Source: Hydractinia symbiolongicarpus (taxonomy: Eukaryota > Cnidaria > Hydrozoa > Anthoathecata > Hydractiniidae). Taken from it: a DNA stretch of 64,000 nucleotides. The stretch covers positions 22,916,501-22,980,500 of the forward strand of contig NC_079886.1 in assembly GCF_029227915.1 (NCBI RefSeq). Reading direction: 5' to 3'. Below the pieces are notes generated by a model, which had not been told where the DNA came from, did no database searches, and was given only the letters and a program-made list of their open reading frames with translations. The position numbers and the translations under genes were made by a program. Positions 1-12,600 of this stretch are shown here, piece by piece; position 1 is the first letter of the stretch, and each line of letters opens with the position of its first letter.

Positions 1-1637
1 AAAGTGAGTAGACGTTTTTCTTGACATGGCTTATACTAACTTCTTAACGTCATATACTTAGTGACTCTGTACTAAATTTCCGCTACATGGTGCGTCTGTC
101 TGTTTGTCTACCTGTAATATATGACAGTAGTCAAAATCTCGATGTAAGCGATGCACAAATTTCACACGGTCGTCAAAAGTTTATGATAACGAAACAGACA
201 CAAAAGTATTGTTCCGCAAACTAGTATGGCTACAATTTCAATTTATGTCCCAAAGTGTAACCAAAAAAGCAAAAAATAACGCAATTTAAGCTTTTTACAC
301 GTGTTTTAAATTTATTTTAAATATTTTGGCTCGTGTTGTCTGATTAAAAATTAGTTATGTTATGAAAGCACTTATGCATTTTTATAAGATGATGGATAAT
401 CGTTGCTCACGTCAAATATTACGGCACGGCATCCACACACTGAAGTTATGTATGCGATAAACGTTTAAAAACGATTTAATAAAACCAACGTACGCTTGTT
501 CCTTGTTTTTACAGCCCATTTAAGAAAACAATAAATGCGTGATGACGTGGTTGATTTTAACATATGTTAACTTCCTGTTACCAGCTACCACCTTTTTAAC
601 ACTTTATCATTTTTACACGTGAAAATATTTCTACCCAATCTATAAATAGAAGTAAACCGTATTATAAAAGGTTATAAAAGGCTACCTGGGACGTTTTCTA
701 ACAGGATATGAACTTTTATTAGTAGTCATTAATATTAAAAAATGAATACAAAAAATGAAGATTTGCGTTATTAAAAATCCCAAACAACGATAATCGACTA
801 TTAAAATTATTTAAAATTTCTTATAAAATTCTCACAACACTCATTTCGAAGACACTCTACTTGTTCTTCTATCATTAAACTTTGAATTCTCTCACGATTA
901 TAAAATTGTTAGCAAGTAGTTAGAAGCACGCAGTAACAAGTAAAACTTCTAACACTTTCCCGATGTTCATAAACAAACGTTTGGAGTTTAGAGTAATGGC
1001 ACGAAAGGTAGAGTTATATTTGTTTTGTTTTGTTTCTTAAACAAGCCATGACGTCACTGATTTAACTTTACGACATAGTAATAGCTTTTCTTAATACTCC
1101 CAGGAGCTGCTTATACTAAAGAAGGGACGGGGTGATGGCCAGGGATGGATCTCTTCTCAGCTATTCTGCTACACTGGTCATGGTATCATACGCTACTTTT
1201 TTTATTACTCAAATACTTTAAGTCTATTCATAGGTCAGATAATTGTCAAATTAACAGCAATAATGTTCCCATTTTTAAAAATTGATAATCTGTAAAAATA
1301 TTGTAGATCCAACCCTTCTTAAATTTATTCAACAAGATTCAACAGGATTTGTTATAACAGGAGATAACATACTGATCCAAAATTTTAAATTACAATAAGA
1401 ATGACGTAACAATTCATACACAACACAAAGGTTGGTAGATAATGCCAGTGCATCATGCCCAACTCTTCCTCCTTTTTACCTTTTCCATCTTATTGTAAGT
1501 ACCATACCACGAGTTTTTGCTTGCCCATTTTTAAAAAATACAGCCACTTTGCTCAGGGGCTTATTTAAAGGTTTTGATCGAGCGACGGGTGCTTATCCAA
1601 ACAAGACGCTTATTATGTCACAGAAGCTTAATCAGTC

Positions 1638-1753
1638 CGTCCGTCCGTCTGTCACGCAAAATGGTAGCTTAGCTGCGCAGGTAGCGATACGCACGCAATG
1701 CGGTATAAAAAGGACGGGCGAACCCGTGGATTTTTTCACGGGCTAACGACTAG
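1638..1753 (+). mobile_element. Non-autonomous Helitron-like element, 5' truncated
   Basis: Plus-orientation copy of the family found at 15279, 37842 and 43444. It contains the CCGTCCGTCTGTCACGCAAA block, then CGGGCGAACCCGTGG, a hairpin (CCGTGGATTTTTTCACGG), and the terminal CTAACGACTAG followed by T. The expected TC start is missing, so the left end is truncated or diverged. The 1432-1746 ORF is an artefact of this repeat. Confidence 0.7.
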
Positions 1754-2746
1754 TTTAATTTAAATTGATTTGTAGCTACAGCCCATCTGACTATATGTTT
1801 CTTCAAGTGAGATTGCAAGTGTTGATATATTTGTCCTAAGATTACAGGATCTTCTATGAATACTATTGCTATATTCTTTACCTTACAGAATTGCATTTTA
1901 GGCTATGGGATCTTCTATGTTAATATCTTATTTAAATTATCTTTTTACTGTTCTACATTATGGACATGGACATTCTTGCTTTTTCTGAAGCAATGACTAC
2001 TTGCATGTCACAGAAAACAATAAGATGTGAAAACCTGTGTCAACCCTATCCTTGGACTAAGTAGTCAAACCGTTCCTTTAAATTTTTTGTTTAATTCCCT
2101 AATGTACATGTTTTAGTTATTATTCTGGACCTTGTGAGTTATCTGAGGTTCGACTTATTGAGCGATTTTTATGACGAAATAATGGTGAATTTTCATGGGG
2201 ATTTTAAAGGCGATTGATAATGTTATAAAGATAAAAAATTATATTTTAATTTTATTAGCTTTTACGATACTTTATAGTCTAAATTGTCTCCAATTATAAA
2301 TATTTTTAAGGTATGAGTAATACCAAATTCGCACGTGCGGTTCGGTGACTCAGGGGAATTAATGATCGGGTTAACCGAGCTGGAAATAATTTGCGTAGTG
2401 CGTGCTGAGCAGTGTTAGCGCATAATTCACATCAGAAATTTCCTTCAACCGAAAAGAAAGATTGCGGCGAAGCTACCACGTGATTATAATTGATAGTCGC
2501 AATGAATCAATCAATAATACTAACACATTTAAGAGATCTCATAACAGCTCGTGCAGCGCACTATTTTTCTTCTTTCACAAACGCTTGGTTTGACGATTTA
2601 TAAGCAGTGTATGCAACTTTTAGTCTGACTTGTAGAGTTAGCTATTAAAGCTAACTTGATCAACTTGGTTTCTGCTGCTCACACACAAAGTCGTACCCAT
2701 CACGTCAAAGGGTCGTACACACGCTTCTTTTATAAGAATATGCTTT

Positions 2747-2866
2747 TCTCTTAATAAAAGACGTCGTCTGTCTGTCTATACGTGAAAGACGCTTCCTGTT
2801 ACGGAAACACAAAATGCGATATATAAAGGACAGGCTACCCTGTGGATTTTTCATGGTTAATGAGTA
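2747..2866 (+). mobile_element. Degraded Helitron-like element, CTRR end eroded
   Basis: Starts TCTCTTAATAAAAG followed by CGTCGTCTGTCTG, matching the 5' end of the reverse-complemented element at 43590-43770. A CTGTTACGGAAACACAAAATGCG core and a CCTGTGGATTTTTCATGG hairpin remnant follow. The 3' end reads GGTTAATGAGTA where CTAACGACTAG is expected, so it is an old copy. Confidence 0.6.
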
Positions 2867-3648
2867 TATGAATATTAGGCTGGGATTTCAGGTTGAAAAC
2901 AATAGGTTTATTGCTTAGAATAAAAGAGAAATAAAAGTAATAACCAGCCTCTGGTTAGAATTTTGTTATTCTTTTAAAATAAACGGATTCACACAAATGT
3001 ACAAAAAATAGCCTGATGCCTTAGTGAACCAAGGAGGTTTAAACCTCCTTGAGTGAACCAAGATATACGCCCCATATTGGTGTTTGTATGTTGGGAGGAG
3101 CTACAGTTTCATTAAGAGATTTGAATGCAAAAAATTTCACAAGTTTGTACTTTTAATTATACCGAGACTGATTAGTTGGAAATTAACGAAGCAATATTGC
3201 TCAATCTGATTTTGTGAATCTAAAAATTGACGAAACTCAGAGACTTTTCATACTTTAATTGGTATACTTTCATATTATCACTTTCAAATGCTTAGTATTC
3301 TCAAATTTTTAAACAAATTTATTTTCTACCGTTTCGCATGAAAAAATATTAATGAATTTCAAGCCTTAAAAAGAAAACGTCAGGTCTACAACCACAACAA
3401 AACATTAAACTCGACTTCCTTTTTAATTACAGATATAATGGCACACAATTTACTCTAATGAGCAGCTACTCAATTAGCATGAATGATTAGCTTCAGGAAA
3501 TAGCCTTCACTTTACAAACATGTGAAGAGATAGAAACTGTTATATTTATTAGCAACTATTGAGCAAGTTATGTAATTAGTTTGCCATCATTAGTATCTAA
3601 CGGTATATATATACGTGGGTTTTTTAATAGACAGATTTTTTTAATTAG

Positions 3649-6600
3649 GAACGAGCTAGAAGAGAACGTCAACGAGAAAGAGATATGAGACACGAAAAAC
3701 GTACAACACAAGACAATCGTGAGTTATATCACCATAATGGCGTCCACCACTCGCCGGCGATTACAAGCAAACGGGATATTCACTACAAAGCAGGTATACA
3801 ATCACGTAGTGAAAGTGATTGTTCTGAAGATCTTAGTTATCCATCTTCTCCGAGTGTCTCCCGCGCTGTCATAACAAAGTCGGCAACAACAACACGTCAG
3901 TCGCCACGACGGTCTAATTCTGACGATGAAGTTGGAAGAAATGATCCACGATATATGTTAGATCGTCAACAAGCAATGAAACAAAGTCAAAAAGGTTAGT
4001 TACAAAAATTTAAAAATTAGATTCCAAGTGAGCAACCCATTTTCTTTTAATGCTTTATCAATTATAATAAACCAAATTTAATAAAACCATAAATCTTTTG
4101 ACAAACTTTTTATAATTTATTGAAGATAAAAGGGAACATTTATCTGAAATATAATGATAGCTAAAAAGCGTAGTTTTATCAATGATACAATCTCATTGCT
4201 TGTACAACGAACAAACAAGATGTTAAAAAATTATTGTAAAGAAATTAGATTTTTTAACCAGAAAGCCAAACAAATGCCAAATGAATGTTTGAGTGGAACA
4301 TTTTGTCATGTTATTGTTACTTGACTTGATGCTGTTTTTAAAAAATAGAACATAATGACTTTATCCTGTATTCTTTTCTCTATGAGTGCTTAGAGCTTAA
4401 ATTTGTTTTCAAAAGTGTAATTAATATCAGTCCTTAATGAATGCAATTAATGACTTTTAAAGTACAAAAAAGAGAACACAAATATATTTAAATTAATATA
4501 AAAATACAGATTAAACTTTTTTATCTTCCACTGCTGCTGTTTTTCAATAGCATCAATTTATCTATTTCTTGCAATCCTATTGAGCGCAATGTTTTTTTAA
4601 AAATCGGCAAGATAAAAAAAGAGAGCATTCTCTCAATGTCAACCAGAGAAATGTAAATGAGGTCTGTTTGATACATCACTGCCACGTCGTCACTAAAACA
4701 AGAATCAAATAGATGACAAAATCAAAATTCCATGACAGATGTTTCATGTCATTTGTAGCTTTTCACTGACAAATTTTTAAAATCCTTTTTTTAAGTGATT
4801 AACCACGTGATTATAATATTATCTATTGTATGCATGACCATGGTGTCTATATGAATATAGTAAGCTTAAAGTACAATTCGTGCGAACATTTGCTTGCACT
4901 CTACAAAACATGCAAAAGTTTGTTCATATGAAGAAAGGGGGAAGATTGTATCTCAGCCCAAGGCATTATTCAGGACCACGTAAATATGTTTATTCCTCCA
5001 TGTTATTTGTTCAGAGTATAGATTAAGAAAAAAAAGATTATTTTGGCAACAGGCATCAACTATTTGTAGTATAGTTTTCGTTTTATAAATAACAAATCTC
5101 TCTATACTTCTCAATTCATAACCTTGTCTCATTTAATTTTTCAGATGTGGTGTTTTTGCAACTTCGAGATGAAGTTAAACGAGTCAATTTACCAGCCTCT
5201 GGTAATTCACTGGAAACAATTAAAGCGTTGTTTGTAAACTCGTTTCCTGGCAAGCTAGCTACGTCACATTTTGATGAAGGTTTTAAATCAATTTACATAA
5301 AGGATATGGACACTGGTGTCTATTATCAACTAGAGAATATAAGGTAAAAATATTTTACAGAAATAATTGTTTCTTCCGATCAAAACAGCATTAGTGGTGA
5401 CTTCTTGTAGGTAACACATTATAAGTGAGACGCGTGGTTCATTACAAAGCAATGCAAGCCTGATTAAGTGTTTTCATATCTTTATCTCATGATAGTTATG
5501 ATTGGAACAATTCCAAATTGTGGCCATAATGAAAACATAGTTCCCACGTAGTTTGACTATTAAGGATAATTTAAAAAGCGAGATAATTCCATTTAGTTTA
5601 TTTTCAGTTAATTTTGCATACAACCTTGTGCCCAGGAAGAATTGCGAGAGTAAGATCATATTTTTGTCGCATATGGAACACATTCTTTATACTGTCACTC
5701 AAGATGTTTTCTTTCGATGTCTTTGTTGTCATACTGCAAGGTTTTAGAATCTAGATCCTGTTTAAAATTTTAAGGCTTGGACGGAAATGTCGCTTAGTTA
5801 ATGGCTAAAAAAGTACAATAGAAGCGGGAAAATGAGAGTGGAGTCCAATACTTGTTGATTTTACATTGATGCATTTTACATTTTTTTAACCAATATGTAT
5901 CTTTTAACCAACTTGTTTTAAAGGTCTTACACTGGGCACCTGTCCAAGACCGCATACTTATTTATAAGGCAGAGGCAATAGGTGAGATCCTATTTAAATA
6001 GGGGCATGGTGGAACGCGAAGCTTAATAAATGCGTTAATAAAATATCTTATTATTATCTTATTTTTTATGCGTTTTTCTGTTTTGCTAACAATATCTCTA
6101 ACACATATAAAATTATTTATTTTAGCGAGGTTGTTAATCGGTCGTTCCTTAAAATACAAGAGCATGACATTATCTCGGACTCTCGATCAGAAGCCAGCGC
6201 ATACGCGTACAGAACACAGACTTTACCTACAAAAGGAAGAGATAAAGAATACGCTGAATCACTGCAAGACTATCAGTTAACTGCACCAAGAATCCGAAGA
6301 GATACTTCTGGTTCATCTCTGAAATCTGACAACGAGGTCACACGTCCGACTCATAGAATTGATCCTGTCCCTGATATGGTCGTGGAAGGTAACCGAATGG
6401 GAGTCGTGAACACGAATGGTACCTACACACAAGTAAAGCATATTCCACCAAAGAAAATTGATTATGTCCCGGCCCAGTATGTATTCGATAAAAGTTGATT
6501 TTCTTTGTCCCAGTTTTCTTCATCCAAATTGCTTAGGGACATTTGATAATGGTAAAACATGTATAACTTCTCGATGGTCTTATGCTTCTTTTTATTTTCA

Positions 6601-9600
6601 AAATGATAAAAATATAAAGCGTTGTTCATGCGAAATTATGTCTATATTGTGTTTTTAACCTTTTCGCCATTTTAAGCGACCTCAGTAAAGGTCGCGTTTT
6701 CCTTTTGTCCGGTATTTACTCCAGTGATTACTTTAAAATCGCATAAATTCCGTAAACTTGTGGCGTTACATAATAATAATACAACGTGTCACTAAAGATA
6801 ATCTTTGATTCGATGTCTTTACTGTAGCTTTACGTTTTACTTAATTTCTCTGCTCTTCTTATAGATCTATGACTGTACAAGATCAACTTGAAGACTTAAG
6901 CGAACTTCTACGTACAGCTTTGAGCGAAGAAGATAAACACCACGCTGCAGTACTGCAAGAATGTGTGGACATTAAGAATCCTGGCAAGATTAACCAAAAT
7001 TTAATTGATAACTTGCAGCATACAACAGAAAACATTGCAAGGAAGGTGAGTACATCGTTTTGACATTACAGACATCAGGATTTTATTGTGGACAGAACGC
7101 CCTTTCTCCTATCTAAGTTTTGTTTTTTTTGCCAGACGAAAAATATAGATTATGGATAGTTGCGCGACGACATGTGTTATTTCCTAATTATTTTTTTTAA
7201 CTAAACAAATTTAAAATGTCAACCTTATTGAGCGTGCAAAAAGTGTGACGAACTAGTACTATTTAACACTAGTCAAGAATTCGACGAACTTTTGTATACA
7301 TTTTGTTGTCAAATTTTAATCAAGCGCGTACAGTCAATATTTAATACTAGTCGGTTAGTCCGTGAAAAAATTAACGGGTTTTCCTGTCGCAGCTAAGCTA
7401 TCATTTTGCGTGACAGACAGACGGAAAGACGTATACGGGTATTATAATATAGATTGTAGATGCAACAATAAGCAGAATTCCATGTGTTACACAAAAAAAC
7501 TTTTCGCTTTTCAAAGAAAATGTCAAAACAACGTCAACTTTCTCTTTCTTCGAAGAAGCTGTAACGTGTAGCGTACATTTTTGCCATACTAAACTATTCT
7601 ACATTTTTCGGAGAATCTAAGATAAAATGAAGTCAGCTGAGAAAATGTTATCATAAACAACGAAGAGATAAAAGAAAGTTTGATTCGTGTGGGCAGGACA
7701 ATTGTCAGTCAATTTAAGCCTTCTATTAAGTAAAATATTAAAATATTTTGTGGAAAATGTCAACGTCATTTCCAAATGAGTTTTAAAAAATCAACTAACA
7801 GATAAACATTTACGTTACCAGGATATAATTAGTATCCTTCAAATTCGAAAACGATTTTTTTCTCATCAAAAAATTTAAAATGTCATGAGTGTCAACACAG
7901 GCACATGGTAAAAATATCCAGATATTTTCAATATGTTAGTTTAACGAGCGCACGTTCTTCAAATTTCCTTGACATCTCTTTGGCTACAATGTAAATAAAG
8001 AATAGTTTGTTAATATCGTCGGAAGTAAAAGGGGAAGTGTGCATGACATTTGTAATTTACTAGGAGAAATGACATCTGTAATTAGGTTATTACATGGTTA
8101 CCTTCAGGCTACCTCCTTTTTGATCACAGCAAGATGTTAAATGTTTCTATGTTGGTTTGACAAAGTAATCAAGCCAAATATGCCCTAATAACATTATACC
8201 CTCAGCATACCCTGATAACTTGAACTTTCAGTTAAGATAGTTTCATAATAGTTCATGTTTTCAAATATCGATTTGGACAAAAAAATTGAAAATAGTTCGA
8301 CTCAGGCAACCTTACATGGATTTTCATTTCGCGGTAAAACTGAAAATTTCAGGCTTTAGCAAGTTTAATTTTTTTCACATGTTCACCCAGAAATTGTCTT
8401 GTATAATTTTTTTTATATTTTAACTACACTCGCACTGGTTACGAAACGCATAATCGTACGAAAGGTTGTGATGAATTACAACTGATTCTGCAAATAAATT
8501 TCCCTTAAAAACCCTTTTTGTCAGAAAAATAATGTTACCTTTTTCTCTCTTTATTACATTTTTTTGTTTTATTTTAGTCTTCTCATCCGAAATATTTTCA
8601 ACCAACAGCCATCATTATGGCGCAACAAGAAAGTGATCGAAACACCCCAACTTCAGACAACACTCCCCCCGGTTCAGCTAAAACAACTATTGCCAGATCT
8701 GCAGTCAAGGTGACTGTAAATGGACGAAAACAAGAACCCAAATATACTGAAATAAGACCAGCAATCAATAACACTTTACAGACCAATGGCCCACAGGTTA
8801 CAGAAGGATTCATTTCTCCGGCAAAGCGCCAACACTACTTGGAATACTCAAATACAATGCCAAAAGAAAAGAATGCTGATATTAAATCAGTAGGTATTAA
8901 AACAAAGACAGCAAACCTGTCAGCAAGTACACCAGGAAATAATTATGAAACAGTAGAACTTAAAAGTAATCAGTCTGATATGCCAGAAGGTTACTCAGAA
9001 CAAATTGCACATGATTTGTTGAGCCAATTAGTGGACTTAGAAGAGGAGGTTAAAGCACAATCAACACGTACCTCAAGTCGAGGATCTTCATTACAAAGTA
9101 GTAGGCGAAACTCAAATACAAGTACTGAGAGCAAGTCAAGTATAACTGTCACAAATTCAATGAAGCATAACATGAATGAACCAATTGAAGAAGGTTGGTC
9201 AAGTCAATTTCTTTATTCCTCTATTTGTTTGTTCTTTCTTTTCGTTTTTTGTTTTGAATGTCTGCATGCTCATTTATAGACGTGATTCCCTTTTTTGGTG
9301 TTTACGTCACCTTAACCAACGAGGGACAAATAGTTATTTTATCTACTTTGTATTACGTAATGAACAAATTAGTTATTAGTTTTAGTTGGCTACAGAGATT
9401 GAGTAAACAGCTGTGGAGCTATCGTTAACAAACATGCTTTTTTACTACAAAATAAATACTGTTCATGGCGAACTTACTCATATATCACAAAGCAATAAAA
9501 AGTCAGACACCTTTCGAAAGCTAATAACAAAAAACGAATAAAAAACTTAATCGAGCAAATCTCTTATCTTTTGTTATAATCGGCTCTTCACTGATTTATC

Positions 9601-12600
9601 GCGATAAAATCGGCATGGTTGCTAAGCAATGCGCAAACAACGACGGCTTTTTATTGTTTTCTTTGATGAATAAATTGTTTTGAAACGTAGAGTGTCAATA
9701 TTGGATGTTAAAGCGTTGTTTTCTTGTTTGCATGCAATTTTTGTTTGTTTGTTATTCTTTCTGCTGTGAGAAGGCGGACGAGTATTTTCGTTTTATTAAA
9801 AGTCTTCGACAGAAAAATTTTGTGATACTATAAACAGTTTTTTCTTGTTGGTGCTTATTGTGAAAGAGACAGTTAGTAACGTTTTAGTAATAAAAAACTC
9901 AAGGTATATAAAATTCTTTCGTGTTTTTTTGTTACTATATAAGCATATTACTTCCTTCTGTGGTTAACAATTTGGTATTTCTGTTTTTTTCAGACATGCA
10001 TCGCACACGTGTAGCATCTATGCCAGTTCACCACCATCAACCCATCCCCACAACTCATCAGCAGCACAGAGGTACTTCCTTAAGCTCGGATGACTCCTCA
10101 CCTGTGTATGCCACAGTCAACAAAGTTGTACGCGAAGTACCAACGCATTCACACACCGTTACTACGTTCAATGCCTCCATGGATAGCACAGATGGAGATG
10201 TATTCGTAGACACCGCGCGGAGCAGTACCCCATCTAGAAAAAAAACCGGCGACACATGGAAACCGCCATCAGTAACAACGCCTGATTTCTTTGAATTGGA
10301 GTCGACTGCTAGAATTGTACAAAATAAACTTAAAGTTTTAAAAAGTGATTTGCAAAGTCTTCGTAAATTCCAAGCAGATAACGCAAGAAACTTTAAAGCA
10401 GACCTTCAAAAGAAGTTATTGGAATTTCGGAAGAAAGCAGCTAGAGTTGATGAACACCTGCAACAGAAATTGGACTTAAACAATAACTTCATTTTTGGTT
10501 AGTAGCTTATTTTTTTGCTAATTAAAAATCAACATTCAATTCAATTATGAAACTATGCAAAACTTGTACAACAATATTCTCCTCAAAAGAAAACTGGAAA
10601 GGCAAATGTTTTCGTGAATTATCAAATGCTTAAAAATATTGGTTGTCAATTAAATCCATTGTAAATATCGTTTATTATATTTTAGCAAAAGAACACCCAG
10701 TTCGTGAAAGAAGACATCGCCTTACTACTGATCAGCTAGAATATGGAAATAAAATGACTGATACAGAATCACGCCTACAGTAAGATCCTGAATATTAGGT
10801 TGATTATTTTGTGTGAGTGTTTCGTTCAGGGTGTAAAATATCACAATACCTGTTTATTTTGACAATCATGAGTTATCCCATATTTTTGTCACACCCATGT
10901 GTTTAAACGCGGTCAGAACAAACATCCCTCTCTGTTTATCATTGACACTAACTTTACCATAAATTACACGTTCTTTTAATTATTCAAATAATTACTTTTT
11001 AATCAAAGTATATCATGGTTTTTACATATAATTGATGTTTATATGTGCTGAAAAAAAAAGGTTAGGGAATATTCCCCTTTCAAGAGTAATTCTAGGTTGT
11101 TTTTTTTTAAGTTGACATAAATTATTAGATTCGAAATTTAATATTGTCAACAGCTTACAAACGGACAATAATGTACATGTTTTATCTGTAATCCCTTAAA
11201 AAAACGTAAGAAATACCTCTAAGGTGGGTATGTAAATTGGGCCTTTTTCGAAGTGCTTAGACATTCTTACCTCAAAGTTTTACTTTTCGTTCTTATTATT
11301 CTTAGATCGCTAGAAGGAAGTATGGAAATGATTCGAATAGATGTTGTCAACAAGAAAAGAGTAGATGATCCAGAACTACTCGAAAATATGCATGATGAAC
11401 TGACTACCGTGACAAAAGGACTAGCTGAAATTAAAAGTAATAAGTCATTCGTATCTTTACATCATTTTTTACACAATCATTATGTTTACATACTTAGCAT
11501 CGTTTCCGTATTAACAGGGTGGGCATTGAAAAGAACCCGTGTAATTATTTTTTCATTTCCAACACATTTACTATCTTAATTCAATCTAATTGCTTCAATA
11601 ACAAGTTATATAGCCGTATTAAACCTTTTCATTAAACATTTATCTATTTTGTAACATAGATTATGTTAATCAATGCAAATTCACTAATTTGGCATAGGCA
11701 ATATGAAGAGCGTTCAATTTTTACTAGTGACATTCTCTAGCGCGCTCGCACAATGAAATAATTTCAGTCGTGAACCACTAACGTCGCGCAATTCTGGGTT
11801 TCAAGAGTATGTATGCAGGAGAAATAATCTAAAATCCGACTCTTAAGTCCTCTTCGAACCTCGTCAAGTAAACGTTTGTAAGTTCAAATTGGGCCACTCT
11901 AATATAGACACAACCAATGAAATCACTTGTGTCGGCGAAATTTGAAATTAGCCGTCCTCCATATTTTGTCCATGATATTAGACAGAGACGATATGCTATT
12001 TAACAATTTCGATTCAGTCGAAAGAACCTTGTCTCGACGCATATAACTACAGCATTTTTCCCTTCTTCATTTAGATCGATACCATGGACTACATGACATG
12101 CTTAAAGTCGTTATGGCTGCCGAAAGTGATATTATTAAAAAAGAGGAAATGTAAGGATAGTTACTAAAATTAACTTTTCCTTTCAAACTTTTTTCCTTTT
12201 TTAACTGAATGAAAATAAAACAGCGGTGGTCTCACTTTTCAAGATTTGCTTTTTATGTCATGATTTTGATGTATACTGAGCAGAATGTAGTGACCATTCA
12301 TCTTCTGTTTAGCTTTTTAAAAGAAGAACCAGACAAGCTGGAGAAATTGATCGTTCGATGTAAAGCATTGTCTGAAACGTTATTCACACTACAAAAGTAA
12401 GTTTTTTTTATTACTTTTAATATTCAAATTAATAAAATATACTTCTAGAAACTTACAAAGGGCTTACGCTAACTGATTGTAAAATGTGATCCAAAGATAC
12501 CATTACACATGTTCTTAAATATTTTTTTTCTGTGAAAATAAATGACGTATTAAACACTTCCTGCAGAAAACATTTGTACGAGGACGGATTTGGTGTAGGA

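Larger units (their letters stand above)
1..3648. other. Upstream non-coding region, no supported exon
   Basis: AT-rich sequence with no ORF that could be tied to a protein. It contains two degraded copies of the Helitron-like family (listed separately at 1638-1753 and 2747-2866). It is either intergenic or a long 5' intron of the AIP3-domain gene, whose first recognised exon begins at 3649 in phase 0 without an obvious start codon of its own. Confidence 0.5.

Noticed and set aside
1432-1746. 104-codon ORF
   Set aside because: Most of it translates a Helitron-like repeat (1638-1753).
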